Part shown: positions 55,701-63,936 of the stretch, one piece after another
Layout: every line of letters begins with the position of its first letter
How positions within the stretch are numbered: the first letter of the stretch is position 1
From: Paraburkholderia caribensis
GTDB lineage: Bacteria; Pseudomonadota; Gammaproteobacteria; Burkholderiales; Burkholderiaceae
Reading direction: 5' to 3'
Length of the DNA: 64,000 nt
Assembly: GCF_002902945.1 (NCBI RefSeq)
Contig: NZ_CP026102.1
Location: 2,480,001-2,544,000 of the forward strand
Program-made: the position numbers and the translations under genes
The notes under the pieces: model-generated
Seen by the model: the letters and a program-made list of their open reading frames with translations, nothing else
Databases searched by the model: none
What the model was told of the DNA's origin: nothing

Positions 55701-56672
55701 ATGGCCGTATTCACCGCTGTCACCGAAGCCCAACTCGCAGACTGGATGCGCCACTACGATCTCGGCGATGTCGTCGAGTTTCGCGGCATTACATCCGGTA
55801 TCGAGAACAGCAATTTCTTTCTGACGACCACCCGCGGCGAGTACGTCCTCACCATCTTCGAAAAGCTCACGACGCAGCAACTGCCGTTCTATCTCGATCT
55901 GATGCGCCATCTGGCGTCGCACCGCGTGCCCGTGCCGGACCCGATGCCGCGCGACGACGGCGCGCTGTTTGGCATGCTCAACGGCAAGCCCGCAACCATC
56001 GTCACGAAGCTCGACGGCGCGCCGGAACTCACGCCCGGCGTCGCACACTGCGTCGAAGTGGGGCAGATGCTCGCGCGTCTGCACCTGGCGGGCCGCGACT
56101 TCGCGCATCATCAGCCGAATCTGCGCAGCCTGCCGTGGTGGCAGGAGACCGTGCCTGGCGTCGTACCGTTCTTGACGGACGCACAGCGGGCGCTCATCAC
56201 GGAAGAACTCGCGCATCAACAGACCTTCTTCGCGTCGGCGGACTATGCGTCGCTGCCCGAAGGCCCGTGCCATTGCGATCTGTTCCGCGACAATGTGCTG
56301 TTCGCGCATGCGGCGCCCGGCACGCATCATGACGTGGAGCTCGGCGGCTTCTTCGACTTTTATTTCGCCGGCTGCGACAAGTGGCTCTTCGACGTCGCCG
56401 TGACCGTCAACGACTGGTGCGTCGACCTCGCGACCGGCAAGCTCGACGACGCACGCGTCGACGCGCTGCTGCGCTCGTATCAGACCGTGCGCCCGTTCAC
56501 TCCGGCCGAAAACCGGCACTGGGGCGACATGTTGCGCGCGGGCGCGTACCGTTTCTGGGTCTCGCGCCTGTATGATTTCCATATGCCGCGCGCCGCCGAA
56601 CTGCTCAAGCCGCACGATCCGGGTCATTTCGAGCGCATCCTGCGCGAGCGCCTCGCGGGCGCCGCACTCTAG
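55701..56672 (+). CDS. thrB: Homoserine kinase, type II
   Basis: 323 residues, of the aminoglycoside-phosphotransferase-like ThrB form. Present are the nucleotide-binding N-lobe (ITSGIENSNFFLTTTRGEYV), the catalytic loop GPCHCDLFRDNVLF and the following acidic GGFFDFYFAGCDKWLFDVA. It phosphorylates homoserine for threonine synthesis. It is followed at 20 bp by the BPSS1780-family membrane protein gene, suggesting one transcript. Confidence 0.95.
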   Translation: MAVFTAVTEAQLADWMRHYDLGDVVEFRGITSGIENSNFFLTTTRGEYVLTIFEKLTTQQLPFYLDLMRHLASHRVPVPDPMPRDDGALFGMLNGKPATIVTKLDGAPELTPGVAHCVEVGQMLARLHLAGRDFAHHQPNLRSLPWWQETVPGVVPFLTDAQRALITEELAHQQTFFASADYASLPEGPCHCDLFRDNVLFAHAAPGTHHDVELGGFFDFYFAGCDKWLFDVAVTVNDWCVDLATGKLDDARVDALLRSYQTVRPFTPAENRHWGDMLRAGAYRFWVSRLYDFHMPRAAELLKPHDPGHFERILRERLAGAAL

Positions 56673-56692
56673 ACCCTGGGCATCCATACCTC

Positions 56693-57508
56693 ATGCAACT
56701 CATCGAAGTTCCGGCGAAAACCGGCTATGTGTGGTTCCGGCAAGGCATCTGGCTGTTTCGCAGGAACCCGCTCGCATTTCTGACGCTGTTCTTCGCGTAC
56801 CTGCTCGCGATGACGGCGATCTCGCTGATTCCCATCATCGGCGGCGTGCTGCCGCTCATGCTGATTCCAGGCGTCGCCGTCGGCTTCATGGCGGCGTGTC
56901 GCGACACCATCGCGGGCAAGCCTGTGCTGCCCACTATTCTTGTCGACGGGTTCCGCTCGTATGGCGGCCAGGTGTCGAAGCGCCTGCTGCTGCTCGGCGT
57001 GCTGTACATCATCGCGATGGCGATCGTGCTGATGGGTTCCGCGCTCGCGGACGGCGGCATGTTGCTGCATCTGATGATCAGCGGCGAATCAATGCAGCCG
57101 GAAGCCGTCGCCAATAGCGACATACCGCTCGCCGTGCTGACGGCGCTTGCGTTCTACGTGCCCGTCGCGATGCTGTTCTGGTTCGCGCCCGTGCTCGCCG
57201 CGTGGCACGATGTGCCGACCATCAAGGCGATGTTCTTCAGCATCGTCAGTTGCTGGCGCAATCGCGGCGCGTTCATCGTGTATGGCGCGCTGTGGTTCGC
57301 GGTCGCGACCACCGTGTCGTTCGGACTGTCCGCGCTGCTGCAGGCGCTAGGCGCGGGCGAACTCGCGCTGGTGATCCTGATGCCCGCGTCGATCATCGTC
57401 ACAACGATGCTCTACTGCTCGTTCTACGCGACGTATCGCGGCTGCTTCGGCGTGCAATCGCCCGGCCAGCCGTTGCCGCCCGCCCCCTCCTCTTCGTCGT
57501 CTTCCTGA
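56693..57508 (+). CDS. BPSS1780-family membrane protein
   Basis: 271 residues with about six membrane helices (FLTLFFAYLLAMTAISLIPII, LLGVLYIIAMAIVLMG and others). It begins with QLIEVPAKTGYVWFRQGIWLF, the family's typical opening, and ends in a Ser/Pro tail. No known function; inner membrane. It follows thrB at 20 bp, and an intrinsic terminator lies about 80 bp downstream. Confidence 0.88.
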   Translation: MQLIEVPAKTGYVWFRQGIWLFRRNPLAFLTLFFAYLLAMTAISLIPIIGGVLPLMLIPGVAVGFMAACRDTIAGKPVLPTILVDGFRSYGGQVSKRLLLLGVLYIIAMAIVLMGSALADGGMLLHLMISGESMQPEAVANSDIPLAVLTALAFYVPVAMLFWFAPVLAAWHDVPTIKAMFFSIVSCWRNRGAFIVYGALWFAVATTVSFGLSALLQALGAGELALVILMPASIIVTTMLYCSFYATYRGCFGVQSPGQPLPPAPSSSSSS

Positions 57509-57587
57509 ACGACTCCCCGTTACGGGTCCGCTTTCCGGGTCCGCGCTGCGCATGCGGCGTGGATTTTCCGCGCCCGCGTGTGAAGCA

Positions 57588-57611
57588 GCGGCGCCTCGCG
57601 CCGCGTTTTTG
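57588..57611 (+). terminator. Intrinsic terminator after the BPSS1780 gene
   Basis: A 7-bp stem GCGGCGC/GCGCCGC with loop CTC, then GTTTTTG. It separates thrB and its partner from ohrR. Confidence 0.8.
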
Positions 57612-57665
57612 CGGCACAATGCTTTGCACGCAATCCATTTGCACGCTTCGCTTCAGGGGACGTCC

Positions 57666-58121
57666 ATGACCCAGCGCACCGCCTTTCCCGTTACGCTCGA
57701 CGAGCAACTCTGCTTCGCGCTCTATTCGACCTCCCTCGCGATGACGAAAGCCTACAAGCCGATTCTCGACCGGCTCGGCCTCACGTATCCGCAGTATCTG
57801 ACCATGCTGATCCTCTGGGAAAGCGACGACGTTACCGTGAAAGACATCGCCGCGCGCCTGAACCTCGATTCGGCGACAGTCACGCCGCTGCTGAAGCGGC
57901 TCGAATCGCAAGGGTTTATCGAGCGCGTGCGCGGCACTGAAGATGAACGGCTCGTCTTCATCCGGCTGACCAGGTCTGGCGTCGCGCTCAAGCGCAGCGC
58001 TCGCGAAGTGCCGGGAGAAATCTTCTGCGCGACCCAGCAAACGCCCGAATTCCTGATGCGACTGCGCAGTGATCTGCAGCAGTTGCGCGGCACGCTGAAC
58101 GACTATCTCGAACGCTACTGA
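57666..58121 (+). CDS. ohrR: MarR-family organic-peroxide sensor OhrR
   Basis: 151 residues, winged helix. The redox Cys16 (DEQLCFALYSTSLAMTKAYK) is at the place of the peroxide-sensing Cys of OhrR, and VKDIAARLNLDSATVTPLLKRLE is the recognition helix. It represses ohr until an organic peroxide oxidises the Cys. ATG 57666 has GGGGA 5 nt upstream; earlier in-frame ATG positions add a non-conserved stretch. ohr follows in the same orientation across 154 bp that hold a clear operator. Confidence 0.93.
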   Translation: MTQRTAFPVTLDEQLCFALYSTSLAMTKAYKPILDRLGLTYPQYLTMLILWESDDVTVKDIAARLNLDSATVTPLLKRLESQGFIERVRGTEDERLVFIRLTRSGVALKRSAREVPGEIFCATQQTPEFLMRLRSDLQQLRGTLNDYLERY

Positions 58122-58158
58122 CTCGCGTGCGCGCGTGCCTATCGCATCGATAGGCAAT

Positions 58159-58192
58159 TTAGTTTGCACACTAATGATTTGCGCGATATATT
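58159..58192 (+). promoter_or_regulatory. ohr promoter with OhrR operator centred on the -35
   Basis: The inverted repeat TTAGT-TTGCAC-ACTAA (58159-58174) encloses a -35 hexamer TTGCAC (58164-58169); 17 bp further is the -10 TATATT (58187-58192). Binding there would block polymerase. Confidence 0.75.
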
Positions 58193-58275
58193 TTGTCCAT
58201 GCCAGTTCGATAGCGATGACGCGAAACACTGGCAAGCACTGAACCAATCATTGGACCCGATCAAGGAGCGTCAAC

Positions 58276-58695
58276 ATGAACGTACTGTACAAGGCAACGG
58301 CAACGAGCAATGGCGGTCGCGATGGCCGCGCAGTTTCGTCGGATAACGCGCTCGACGTGAAGCTGGCGGCACCGCGCGAACTCGGCGGCAACGGCGCGCA
58401 AGGCACGAACCCGGAACAACTGTTCGCTGCCGGCTACTCGGCGTGTTTCCTGAGCGCGATGAAATTCGTCGCCGGCCAGCGCAAGCAGGCCGTGCCGGCT
58501 GAAACGACTGTGACGGCCGACGTCGGCGTCGGTCCGAACGACAAGGGCGGTTTCGCGCTGGATATCGAACTGCGCGTCTCGCTGCCGGGCCTCGACGCAG
58601 CGGCGGCGCAAGAGTTGGTGAACGCGGCGCATCAGGTTTGCCCGTATTCGAACGCGACGCGCGGTAATGTCGATGTGCGCGTGAACGTGGTTTGA
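58276..58695 (+). CDS. ohr: Organic hydroperoxide resistance protein
   Basis: 139 residues, OsmC/Ohr family. Two redox cysteines are in place: C57 (AGYSACFLSA) and C122 (AHQVCPYSNA). It reduces organic hydroperoxides with a lipoylated electron donor. The start has AAGGAG 7 nt upstream. It is under OhrR control by the adjoining operator, and ends 27 bp before a strong terminator. Confidence 0.97.
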   Translation: MNVLYKATATSNGGRDGRAVSSDNALDVKLAAPRELGGNGAQGTNPEQLFAAGYSACFLSAMKFVAGQRKQAVPAETTVTADVGVGPNDKGGFALDIELRVSLPGLDAAAAQELVNAAHQVCPYSNATRGNVDVRVNVV

Positions 58696-58722
58696 GTCGA
58701 TCTGGATTGATCGTCGCTTCGC

Positions 58723-58769
58723 AAGCAGCGCCCGCCTTTCGTGCGAAAGGCGGGCGCTGCTTCATTTTT
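58723..58769 (+). terminator. Strong intrinsic terminator of ohr
   Basis: An 18-bp stem from AAGCAGCGCCCGCCTTTC and its complement, loop GTGC, then CATTTTTG. It stops the ohrR-ohr transcript. Confidence 0.93.
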
Positions 58770-58883
58770 GCGTCGATTTTCGATCCCACGGACATTGGGT
58801 TTGCAGCGGGCGGACACTATCATCGGCGGTGGCTTTTTCGGCCCGACGTCCGCATCCGCCGACGCGCAACAACTCAATCGATC

Positions 58884-60398
58884 ATGACCCGCGCCTATCA
58901 GCTCGACGCACACTTTCAGAACGGACTCGTATGGTTTCGCCGCGACTTGCGCACGGGGGACAACGCGGCGCTGTATTACGCGCTCAAGCATTGCGAGCGG
59001 GTCTGGTGTGTGTTCGTATTCGATACGACCATTCTTCAGCCATTGATCGATTGGGCGCATCAACACGATGACCACAAGGGCAAGGTGCAGGACCGGCGGA
59101 TCGAATTCATTCTTGCTTCACTGGAAGAGCTGGAGAAGTCGCTGAAGCAAGGCGGCGGCGGACTGATCGTGGTGCATGGCGATCCGCATCAAGAGATTCC
59201 CAGGCTCGCCGCGCAACTCGAAACCGAAGCCGTTTTCACCAATCACGACTACGAGCCCGTCGCGATCGAGCGCGATGAAAACGTCGCAGAAAAGCTGCGC
59301 GATGACGGACGTCAGTTGCTGACGTTCAAGGACCAGGTGATTTTCGAGCGCGACGAACTGCTCAACGGACAAGGCAAGCCCTTCGCAGTGTTCACGCCGT
59401 ACAAGAACGCGTGGCTCAAGAAGTTGACGCCGTTCGATCTGAAGCCCTATCCCGTCGAACGGTACGCACAGAGTCTCGCGCGGCCGCCGCGCAAGCTCGA
59501 TCACGCATGGCCGACGCTCGCCCAAATGGGCTTCGCGCCCGGCAAGCTGGCGGAAACGGAGCTGCTGTCGGGCATGAGCGGCGCGCAAACGCTGCTTGAA
59601 GATTTTCGGACCCGCATCGACAGCTACGCCGACCGGCGCGACTTTCCCGCCGCGCGCGGGACGAGCCATCTGTCGGTGCACCTGCGCTTCGGTACGGTTT
59701 CGATCCGCACGCTCGCGCGGCTCGCGCACGGGATGTCGCTGCAACCCGACGGCCAGGGCGCTGCCACATGGCTATCGGAACTGATCTGGCGGGACTTCTA
59801 CTTCATGATCCTCGCGCATCATCCGCATATCGCGAAGCGCGCGTCGTTCAAGCCGGAATTCGACACGCTGCGCTGGGAAACGGGCAGGCACGCCGACACG
59901 CTATTCGCGGCCTGGTGCGAAGGGCGCACAGGCTATCCGCTCGTCGACGCCGCGATGCTGCAACTGAACCAGACGGGCTTCATGCACAACCGGCTACGGA
60001 TGGTGACGGCGAGTTTTCTGGCAAAGGATCTGGGTATCGACTGGCGACGTGGCGAGCGCTACTTCGAGGAGAAGCTCAACGACTTCGACTTCTCCGCGAA
60101 CAATGGCGGCTGGCAATGGGCGGCGTCGACGGGCTGCGACGCGCAGCCGTGGTTCCGGATTTTCAACCCGGTGACGCAATCGGAGAAGTTCGATCCGCAA
60201 GGGCTCTTTATCAAGCGCTTCTTGCCTGAACTGGAGAACGTGCCCGCGAGGTGGATTCACGCGCCCTGGCAGGCGAATCCCGACGATCTGAAGGACTGGG
60301 GCGTGGTGCTGGGGAAAGACTATCCGCAGCCTGTCGTCGATCATGCAAAAGCGCGCGAGCAAACACTGGCGCGCTATGGCGTGCTGCGCTCGCGTTGA
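58884..60398 (+). CDS. phrB: Deoxyribodipyrimidine photolyase
   Basis: 504 residues, class I CPD photolyase/cryptochrome. The N-terminal antenna domain begins LVWFRRDLRTGDNAALYYA; the FAD domain has TWLSELIWRDFYFMIL, MLQLNQTGFMHNRLRMVTAS and WQWAASTGCDAQPWFRIFNP, with the FAD and DNA contacts of active photolyases. It repairs UV dimers with blue light. ATG 58884 was chosen over the long in-frame start at 58692, which would run through the ohr terminator. Cryptochrome-only function is possible but less likely. Confidence 0.93.
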   Translation: MTRAYQLDAHFQNGLVWFRRDLRTGDNAALYYALKHCERVWCVFVFDTTILQPLIDWAHQHDDHKGKVQDRRIEFILASLEELEKSLKQGGGGLIVVHGDPHQEIPRLAAQLETEAVFTNHDYEPVAIERDENVAEKLRDDGRQLLTFKDQVIFERDELLNGQGKPFAVFTPYKNAWLKKLTPFDLKPYPVERYAQSLARPPRKLDHAWPTLAQMGFAPGKLAETELLSGMSGAQTLLEDFRTRIDSYADRRDFPAARGTSHLSVHLRFGTVSIRTLARLAHGMSLQPDGQGAATWLSELIWRDFYFMILAHHPHIAKRASFKPEFDTLRWETGRHADTLFAAWCEGRTGYPLVDAAMLQLNQTGFMHNRLRMVTASFLAKDLGIDWRRGERYFEEKLNDFDFSANNGGWQWAASTGCDAQPWFRIFNPVTQSEKFDPQGLFIKRFLPELENVPARWIHAPWQANPDDLKDWGVVLGKDYPQPVVDHAKAREQTLARYGVLRSR

Positions 60399-60410
60399 GC
60401 GCTTTTCATG

Positions 60411-60439
60411 GCACGGCCGGCTCGCATGCCGGCCCGTGC
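60411..60439. terminator. Hairpin between the convergent photolyase and DUF3563 genes
   Basis: GCACGGCCGGC-TCGCAT-GCCGGCCCGTGC, an 11-bp stem with one bulge, lies between the two stops. No T-run follows on either strand, so termination is only possible. Confidence 0.4.
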
Positions 60440-60449
60440 TTGCCGCTGC

Positions 60450-60626
60450 TTAGTGCTGGCTCATCCACGACGGATGACGCAGTTGCGCTTCGCGGTCGAT
60501 CTTGCGCATGCGGAACTCGAGGTCGTACAGATCCGTGGCTTCGGCCAGATACGCGTCGTTTTGCTCTTTGACACGCACGTCGTAGGACTTGGTCAGGAAC
60601 AGGAAAAGGCGGCTGATCAGATACAT
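60450..60626 (-). CDS. DUF3563-type small protein
   Basis: 58 residues on the minus strand: MYLISRLFLFLTKSYDVRVK and a second half with AYLAEATDLYDLEFRMRKID, ending SWMSQH. The DAYLAEATDLYDLE core is typical of DUF3563, small Burkholderia proteins of unknown function. The start has GAGG 7 nt upstream. Possible membrane-touching N-terminal helix. It is expressed from a TATAAT promoter beneath two tandem palindromes. Short, so easily missed by gene finders. Confidence 0.75.
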   Translation of the reverse strand: MYLISRLFLFLTKSYDVRVKEQNDAYLAEATDLYDLEFRMRKIDREAQLRHPSWMSQH

Positions 60627-60662
60627 GGTGAACCTCGAATTTGGCGTTAGGTGGCTGACACC

Positions 60663-60694
60663 TAGGGATAACCCCTATTATAGGGAAAACCCTA
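60663..60694 (-). promoter_or_regulatory. Tandem palindromes over a -10 box, upstream of the DUF3563 gene
   Basis: Site 1 TAGGGATAACCCCTA (60663-60677) and site 2 TAGGGAAAACCCTA (60681-60694) flank the minus-strand -10 TATAAT (60677-60682), itself inside CCCTATTATAGGG. The geometry fits a repressor or dimer-binding operator. I do not recognise the regulator. Confidence 0.6.
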
Positions 60695-60733
60695 GGATTG
60701 CACCAGCACCAAAATTCGAAGTGTGGCAATTTG

Positions 60734-61927
60734 TCAACTCGCGCGCTGCCGGGGGCTGTCGGCGGTACTTCTGGCGGACCGCGTCGACTCGGTACGACGC
60801 TGATGCCGGAAAAAGTCCCACAACAGACTGGACGCATCCGGACCTTTCGATGAATGGAACGGCACGGCATCGTCACCGCCGCTCCACGCGTGGCCGAGGC
60901 CCTGCACGCGGCACAGGCGCACGACGCGCCGCCCGCCACGCGTGTAATCGCGCGTCGTGACGGTCGCCTTGCGGTCCTCCTTGATGTCGCCGACCTTGCG
61001 CACGCCCCGCGCATCGACGATGCCGTTCAGCCGCAAAAACTGCTCGGTCAGTTGCTCGGCGTTGACAGGCGCGACGACGCGGTCGGCTTCACCCTGCAGG
61101 ATGATCGCGGGCATGCCCGGATACGTCGTCACGTCCGCGACGGCGTCGACGAGCGCAACGGGGTCCTGCCGCGTGCCGCGCCGCATCACGTCCATCGCGG
61201 CGATGCCGGAATGCGCATCGCCGAATGCGGGCCCCGAATGCAGCCCAACGGCGGCGAAATGCTCGGGAAAGTGCAGCGCCAGCAACGACGTCAGCCCCGC
61301 GCCCGCCGATATTCCGGCGACATACACGCGCTCGCGGTCGAGCCCATGCGCTTCCACCAGCGCCTCCACGAGCGACACCACGGCACGCGCCTCCGCCCGG
61401 CCCGCGCGGTCGGTATCGTCGTACCAATGCCAGCAGCGATGCGCATGGGCATGCTTCGACTGCTCCGGGTACACGACGGCGAAGCCGTAGCGGTCGGCGA
61501 GCAGGTTCATGCGCGTGCCTTCGGCGAATTCGTCGATGGACTGCGTGCAGCCGTGCAGCATCACGAGGAGCGGCGCGTGCTTGAGAGGCTTGCCGGCGGG
61601 CAGATACAGCCCGTACTGCAAATGGTTGACCAGGCTGCCGGGCGCGGCGGGCGCGGAGTGGAACGAGCGCGTCCACGAACCGCTCGCCCAGGCAGCGGCG
61701 CGTGGCCGTACGCGGGATTCGCGCGCGCCGCGCTGCGGCACGTCGCGCGTGGCGGTCTGCCGGACTTTCGACGACGGTTTCGCGACGCCAGGCGTGGCCG
61801 GTCGCGTGGCGGTCCGGGTTGACGACCGTTTTGGCTTGCGCTTGGTAGTCGCGCGTGCGTGCTCCGTCTGGATCGCAAACAGACGTTTCAGGCCGCCTAG
61901 CCAGATTTTGGTCAAGCTTTTCGGCAT
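60734..61927 (-). CDS. PHB-depolymerase-type extracellular esterase
   Basis: 397 residues. After a basic, Thr/Arg/Ala-rich N-terminal region (about 90 residues) comes a PHB depolymerase/feruloyl-esterase fold with MLHGCTQSIDEFA, the catalytic Ser in GISAGAG, the Asp in ILQGEADRVV and the His in LGHAWSGGDD. It would split polyhydroxybutyrate or other esters. There is no signal peptide at the start, so the location is uncertain; the N-terminal stretch resembles intracellular PHB-associated proteins. It is co-oriented with the small DUF3563 gene but probably on a separate transcript. Confidence 0.85.
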   Translation of the reverse strand: MPKSLTKIWLGGLKRLFAIQTEHARATTKRKPKRSSTRTATRPATPGVAKPSSKVRQTATRDVPQRGARESRVRPRAAAWASGSWTRSFHSAPAAPGSLVNHLQYGLYLPAGKPLKHAPLLVMLHGCTQSIDEFAEGTRMNLLADRYGFAVVYPEQSKHAHAHRCWHWYDDTDRAGRAEARAVVSLVEALVEAHGLDRERVYVAGISAGAGLTSLLALHFPEHFAAVGLHSGPAFGDAHSGIAAMDVMRRGTRQDPVALVDAVADVTTYPGMPAIILQGEADRVVAPVNAEQLTEQFLRLNGIVDARGVRKVGDIKEDRKATVTTRDYTRGGRRVVRLCRVQGLGHAWSGGDDAVPFHSSKGPDASSLLWDFFRHQRRTESTRSARSTADSPRQRAS

Positions 61928-62263
61928 AGGATTTTCTCGCTAATAGGGACTCATGCTCCCTGCCTTGCGGCAGACTTGTGCAATGCACAATAACATCAAT
62001 CTCCATGCGATGCTGACACTGGCCGAGGCCGATTTGGGAAAATGCGCGTCGCGCCGACCTTCGACCAAGACAATTTCGGAATTGTCCTAACATCTGGCAG
62101 TTTTCGCGCTTTTCCTTCCATCTGTCGCGTAACGGGTGCCTCTATACTTATAGAATGCGCGCGAGCGGGGAATGTCCTTCTCGATCGGGCACCATCGCCG
62201 GCTGCCTGGAAGCCTTTGGCCGTTGGCAGGTTCGCGCCCCGTACATGTCGTTAAGGATTGTCC
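61928..62263. other. Intergenic region, no gene seen
   Basis: 336 bp between the divergent esterase and PAP2 phosphatase genes. It has no ORF or RNA I can support. TATACT and TATAGAAT near 62142-62155 are plausible -10 elements for the PAP2 gene. Confidence 0.5.
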
Positions 62264-63004
62264 ATGCTTCACCTGTCACCACAATTCTGGCTTCTGGTTA
62301 CCAATTTCGGCGGCGCCGGTCTGACCTTGCCGCTCGCCTTCGCCATCGCGCTGTGGCTCACCGTCGGTTATTCGTGGCGGCTCGCGGCCGCGTGGCTGTT
62401 TCTGCTCGGCGTCGCCATCGCGCTGGTTACGGCGACGAAGATCGCGTTCCTCGGCTGGGGGGTCGGCGTGCAAGTATGGGACTTCACCGGCCTGAGCGGG
62501 CACGCGATGTTCGCCACCGCCGTGTTCCCCGTTGCCGTCTTGCTCGTTCTGCTGCCAGCGCCGCCCGCCGTGCGCGTCGTGGGCGTGGCGCTCGCGCTGT
62601 TCGGCGGCGCGCTGGTCGGGTTTTCGCGCGTCGTCGTCGAGGCCCATTCGCCTTCGGAGGCGATCACGGGCTGCATCGTCGGCGCGCTGACGGCGCTCGT
62701 GTTCGTCCGCATCGCGTGGAACGCCACGCCGCCGGGGCGCCTGCCCGTCGTGCCCGTGGTGTTGAGCCTGACGATCATCACACTCGCTCTGCACGCCGTG
62801 CATCTGCCGACCCAGCGCTGGGTCACGCATATCGCGCTGAAAATTTCCGGCCATGACCGGCCGTTCGTCCGCGCCCGCTGGAAAGCGTTGCGCGACGCTT
62901 ACGCGCCCGCTGCGCCAACCGCTCCCGCGGCGCCCGTCGCACCCCTCGCGCCGTTGCAAAAAACACGCAACGTCGCTATGCCTTTGCCTGATTCCGACGC
63001 ATAA
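62264..63004 (+). CDS. PAP2-family phosphatase
   Basis: 246 residues, membrane protein with about six helices. The acid-phosphatase motifs are present: KIAFLGWG (motif 1-like), LSGHAMFATA with the SGH core, and SRVVVEAHSPSEAITGC with the catalytic His. It removes phosphate from a lipid such as undecaprenyl diphosphate or phosphatidate. The C-terminal tail is Ala/Pro-rich and soluble. ATG 62264 has AAGGA 7 nt upstream; a TTG two codons earlier is less likely. Confidence 0.85.
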   Translation: MLHLSPQFWLLVTNFGGAGLTLPLAFAIALWLTVGYSWRLAAAWLFLLGVAIALVTATKIAFLGWGVGVQVWDFTGLSGHAMFATAVFPVAVLLVLLPAPPAVRVVGVALALFGGALVGFSRVVVEAHSPSEAITGCIVGALTALVFVRIAWNATPPGRLPVVPVVLSLTIITLALHAVHLPTQRWVTHIALKISGHDRPFVRARWKALRDAYAPAAPTAPAAPVAPLAPLQKTRNVAMPLPDSDA

Positions 63005-63050
63005 ATCGCACGAAACCGGCTATCTTGCGCGCCACATGTTCAATATGCCG

Positions 63051-63078
63051 ACCGCTATAACCCCACATATATTACGAT
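63051..63078 (+). promoter_or_regulatory. ModE-type molybdate operator
   Basis: Half-sites ACCGCTATAA (63051-63060) and TATATTACGAT (63068-63078) with a 7-bp spacer match the known ModE pattern (ATCGCTATATA and TATATAACGAT). It lies about 45 bp before modA. Confidence 0.75.
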
Positions 63079-63120
63079 GGCGTTTTCAACCCGCCCCGGT
63101 CGAACCGGCGCCATCTGCCC

Positions 63121-63900
63121 ATGTCCTTGCCGCGCATGATCCGCTTTCTGAAACCTGCCCTGCTCGCCGCGAGCGCGATTTCGTTTGCCTTCGCCGCGCA
63201 GGCCCGCGCTGACGAACTCGTCGTGTCCGCGGCCGCGAGCCTGACGAATGCCTTCAAGGCCGTCGGCGACGCGTATGAGAAGGCGCATCCCGGCACGAAG
63301 CTGCTGTTCAATTTCGGCGCCTCCGACGTGCTGATGCAGCAGATCGTGAAGGGCGCGCCCGCCGACGTGTTCGCGTCCGCCGACCAGAAAGCGATGGACA
63401 AGGCCGCCGGGCAAAAAGCGATCGTGTCGTCGACGCGCAAGGATTTCGCCGCGAACTCGCTCGTGCTGATCGTGCCGACGGACAGCAAGCTCGCGCCGTC
63501 GAACCTGAACGAGCTGACGACGGCGAGCGTGAAACGCGTTTCATACGGCGATCCGGCATCCGTGCCTGTCGGCCGCTACACGGAAGGCGCGCTGAGGGCG
63601 GCGGGCGTGTGGGACGCCGTCAGCGCGAAGGGCGTGCTGGCGTCGAACGTGCGGCAAAGCCTCGATTACGTGTCGCGCGGCGAAGTCGACGCCGGCTTCG
63701 TGTTCGGCACAGACGCCGCCGTCATGCCCGACAAGGTGAAGGTCGCGCTGACCGTGCCGACCACGACGCCGATTACCTATCCGATCGCGCAGGTCGAAGG
63801 CAGCAAGCACGCCGCCGACGCGCAGTCGTTCATCACCTTCGTGCTGTCGCCGGCAGGTCAGGCCGTGCTCGCGAAGTACGGCTTCAAGCCGGCGCACTAA
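63121..63900 (+). CDS. modA: Molybdate ABC transporter, substrate-binding protein
   Basis: 259 residues. A signal peptide ends at ARA near residue 30, then the ModA fold: ELVVSAAASLTNAFKAVGDA, FNFGASDVLMQQIVKGAPAD, with the Ser/Ala-rich oxyanion loop, and ITYPIAQVEGSKH near the end. It binds molybdate or tungstate in the periplasm for ModBC. ATG 63121 or 63136 (MIRFLKP) could be the start. Its promoter carries a ModE-type operator, so molybdate probably represses it. Confidence 0.95.
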   Translation: MSLPRMIRFLKPALLAASAISFAFAAQARADELVVSAAASLTNAFKAVGDAYEKAHPGTKLLFNFGASDVLMQQIVKGAPADVFASADQKAMDKAAGQKAIVSSTRKDFAANSLVLIVPTDSKLAPSNLNELTTASVKRVSYGDPASVPVGRYTEGALRAAGVWDAVSAKGVLASNVRQSLDYVSRGEVDAGFVFGTDAAVMPDKVKVALTVPTTTPITYPIAQVEGSKHAADAQSFITFVLSPAGQAVLAKYGFKPAH

Positions 63901-63936
63901 GCCGCGCCGCCAGAGACCAGGCACGACGCTGACATC

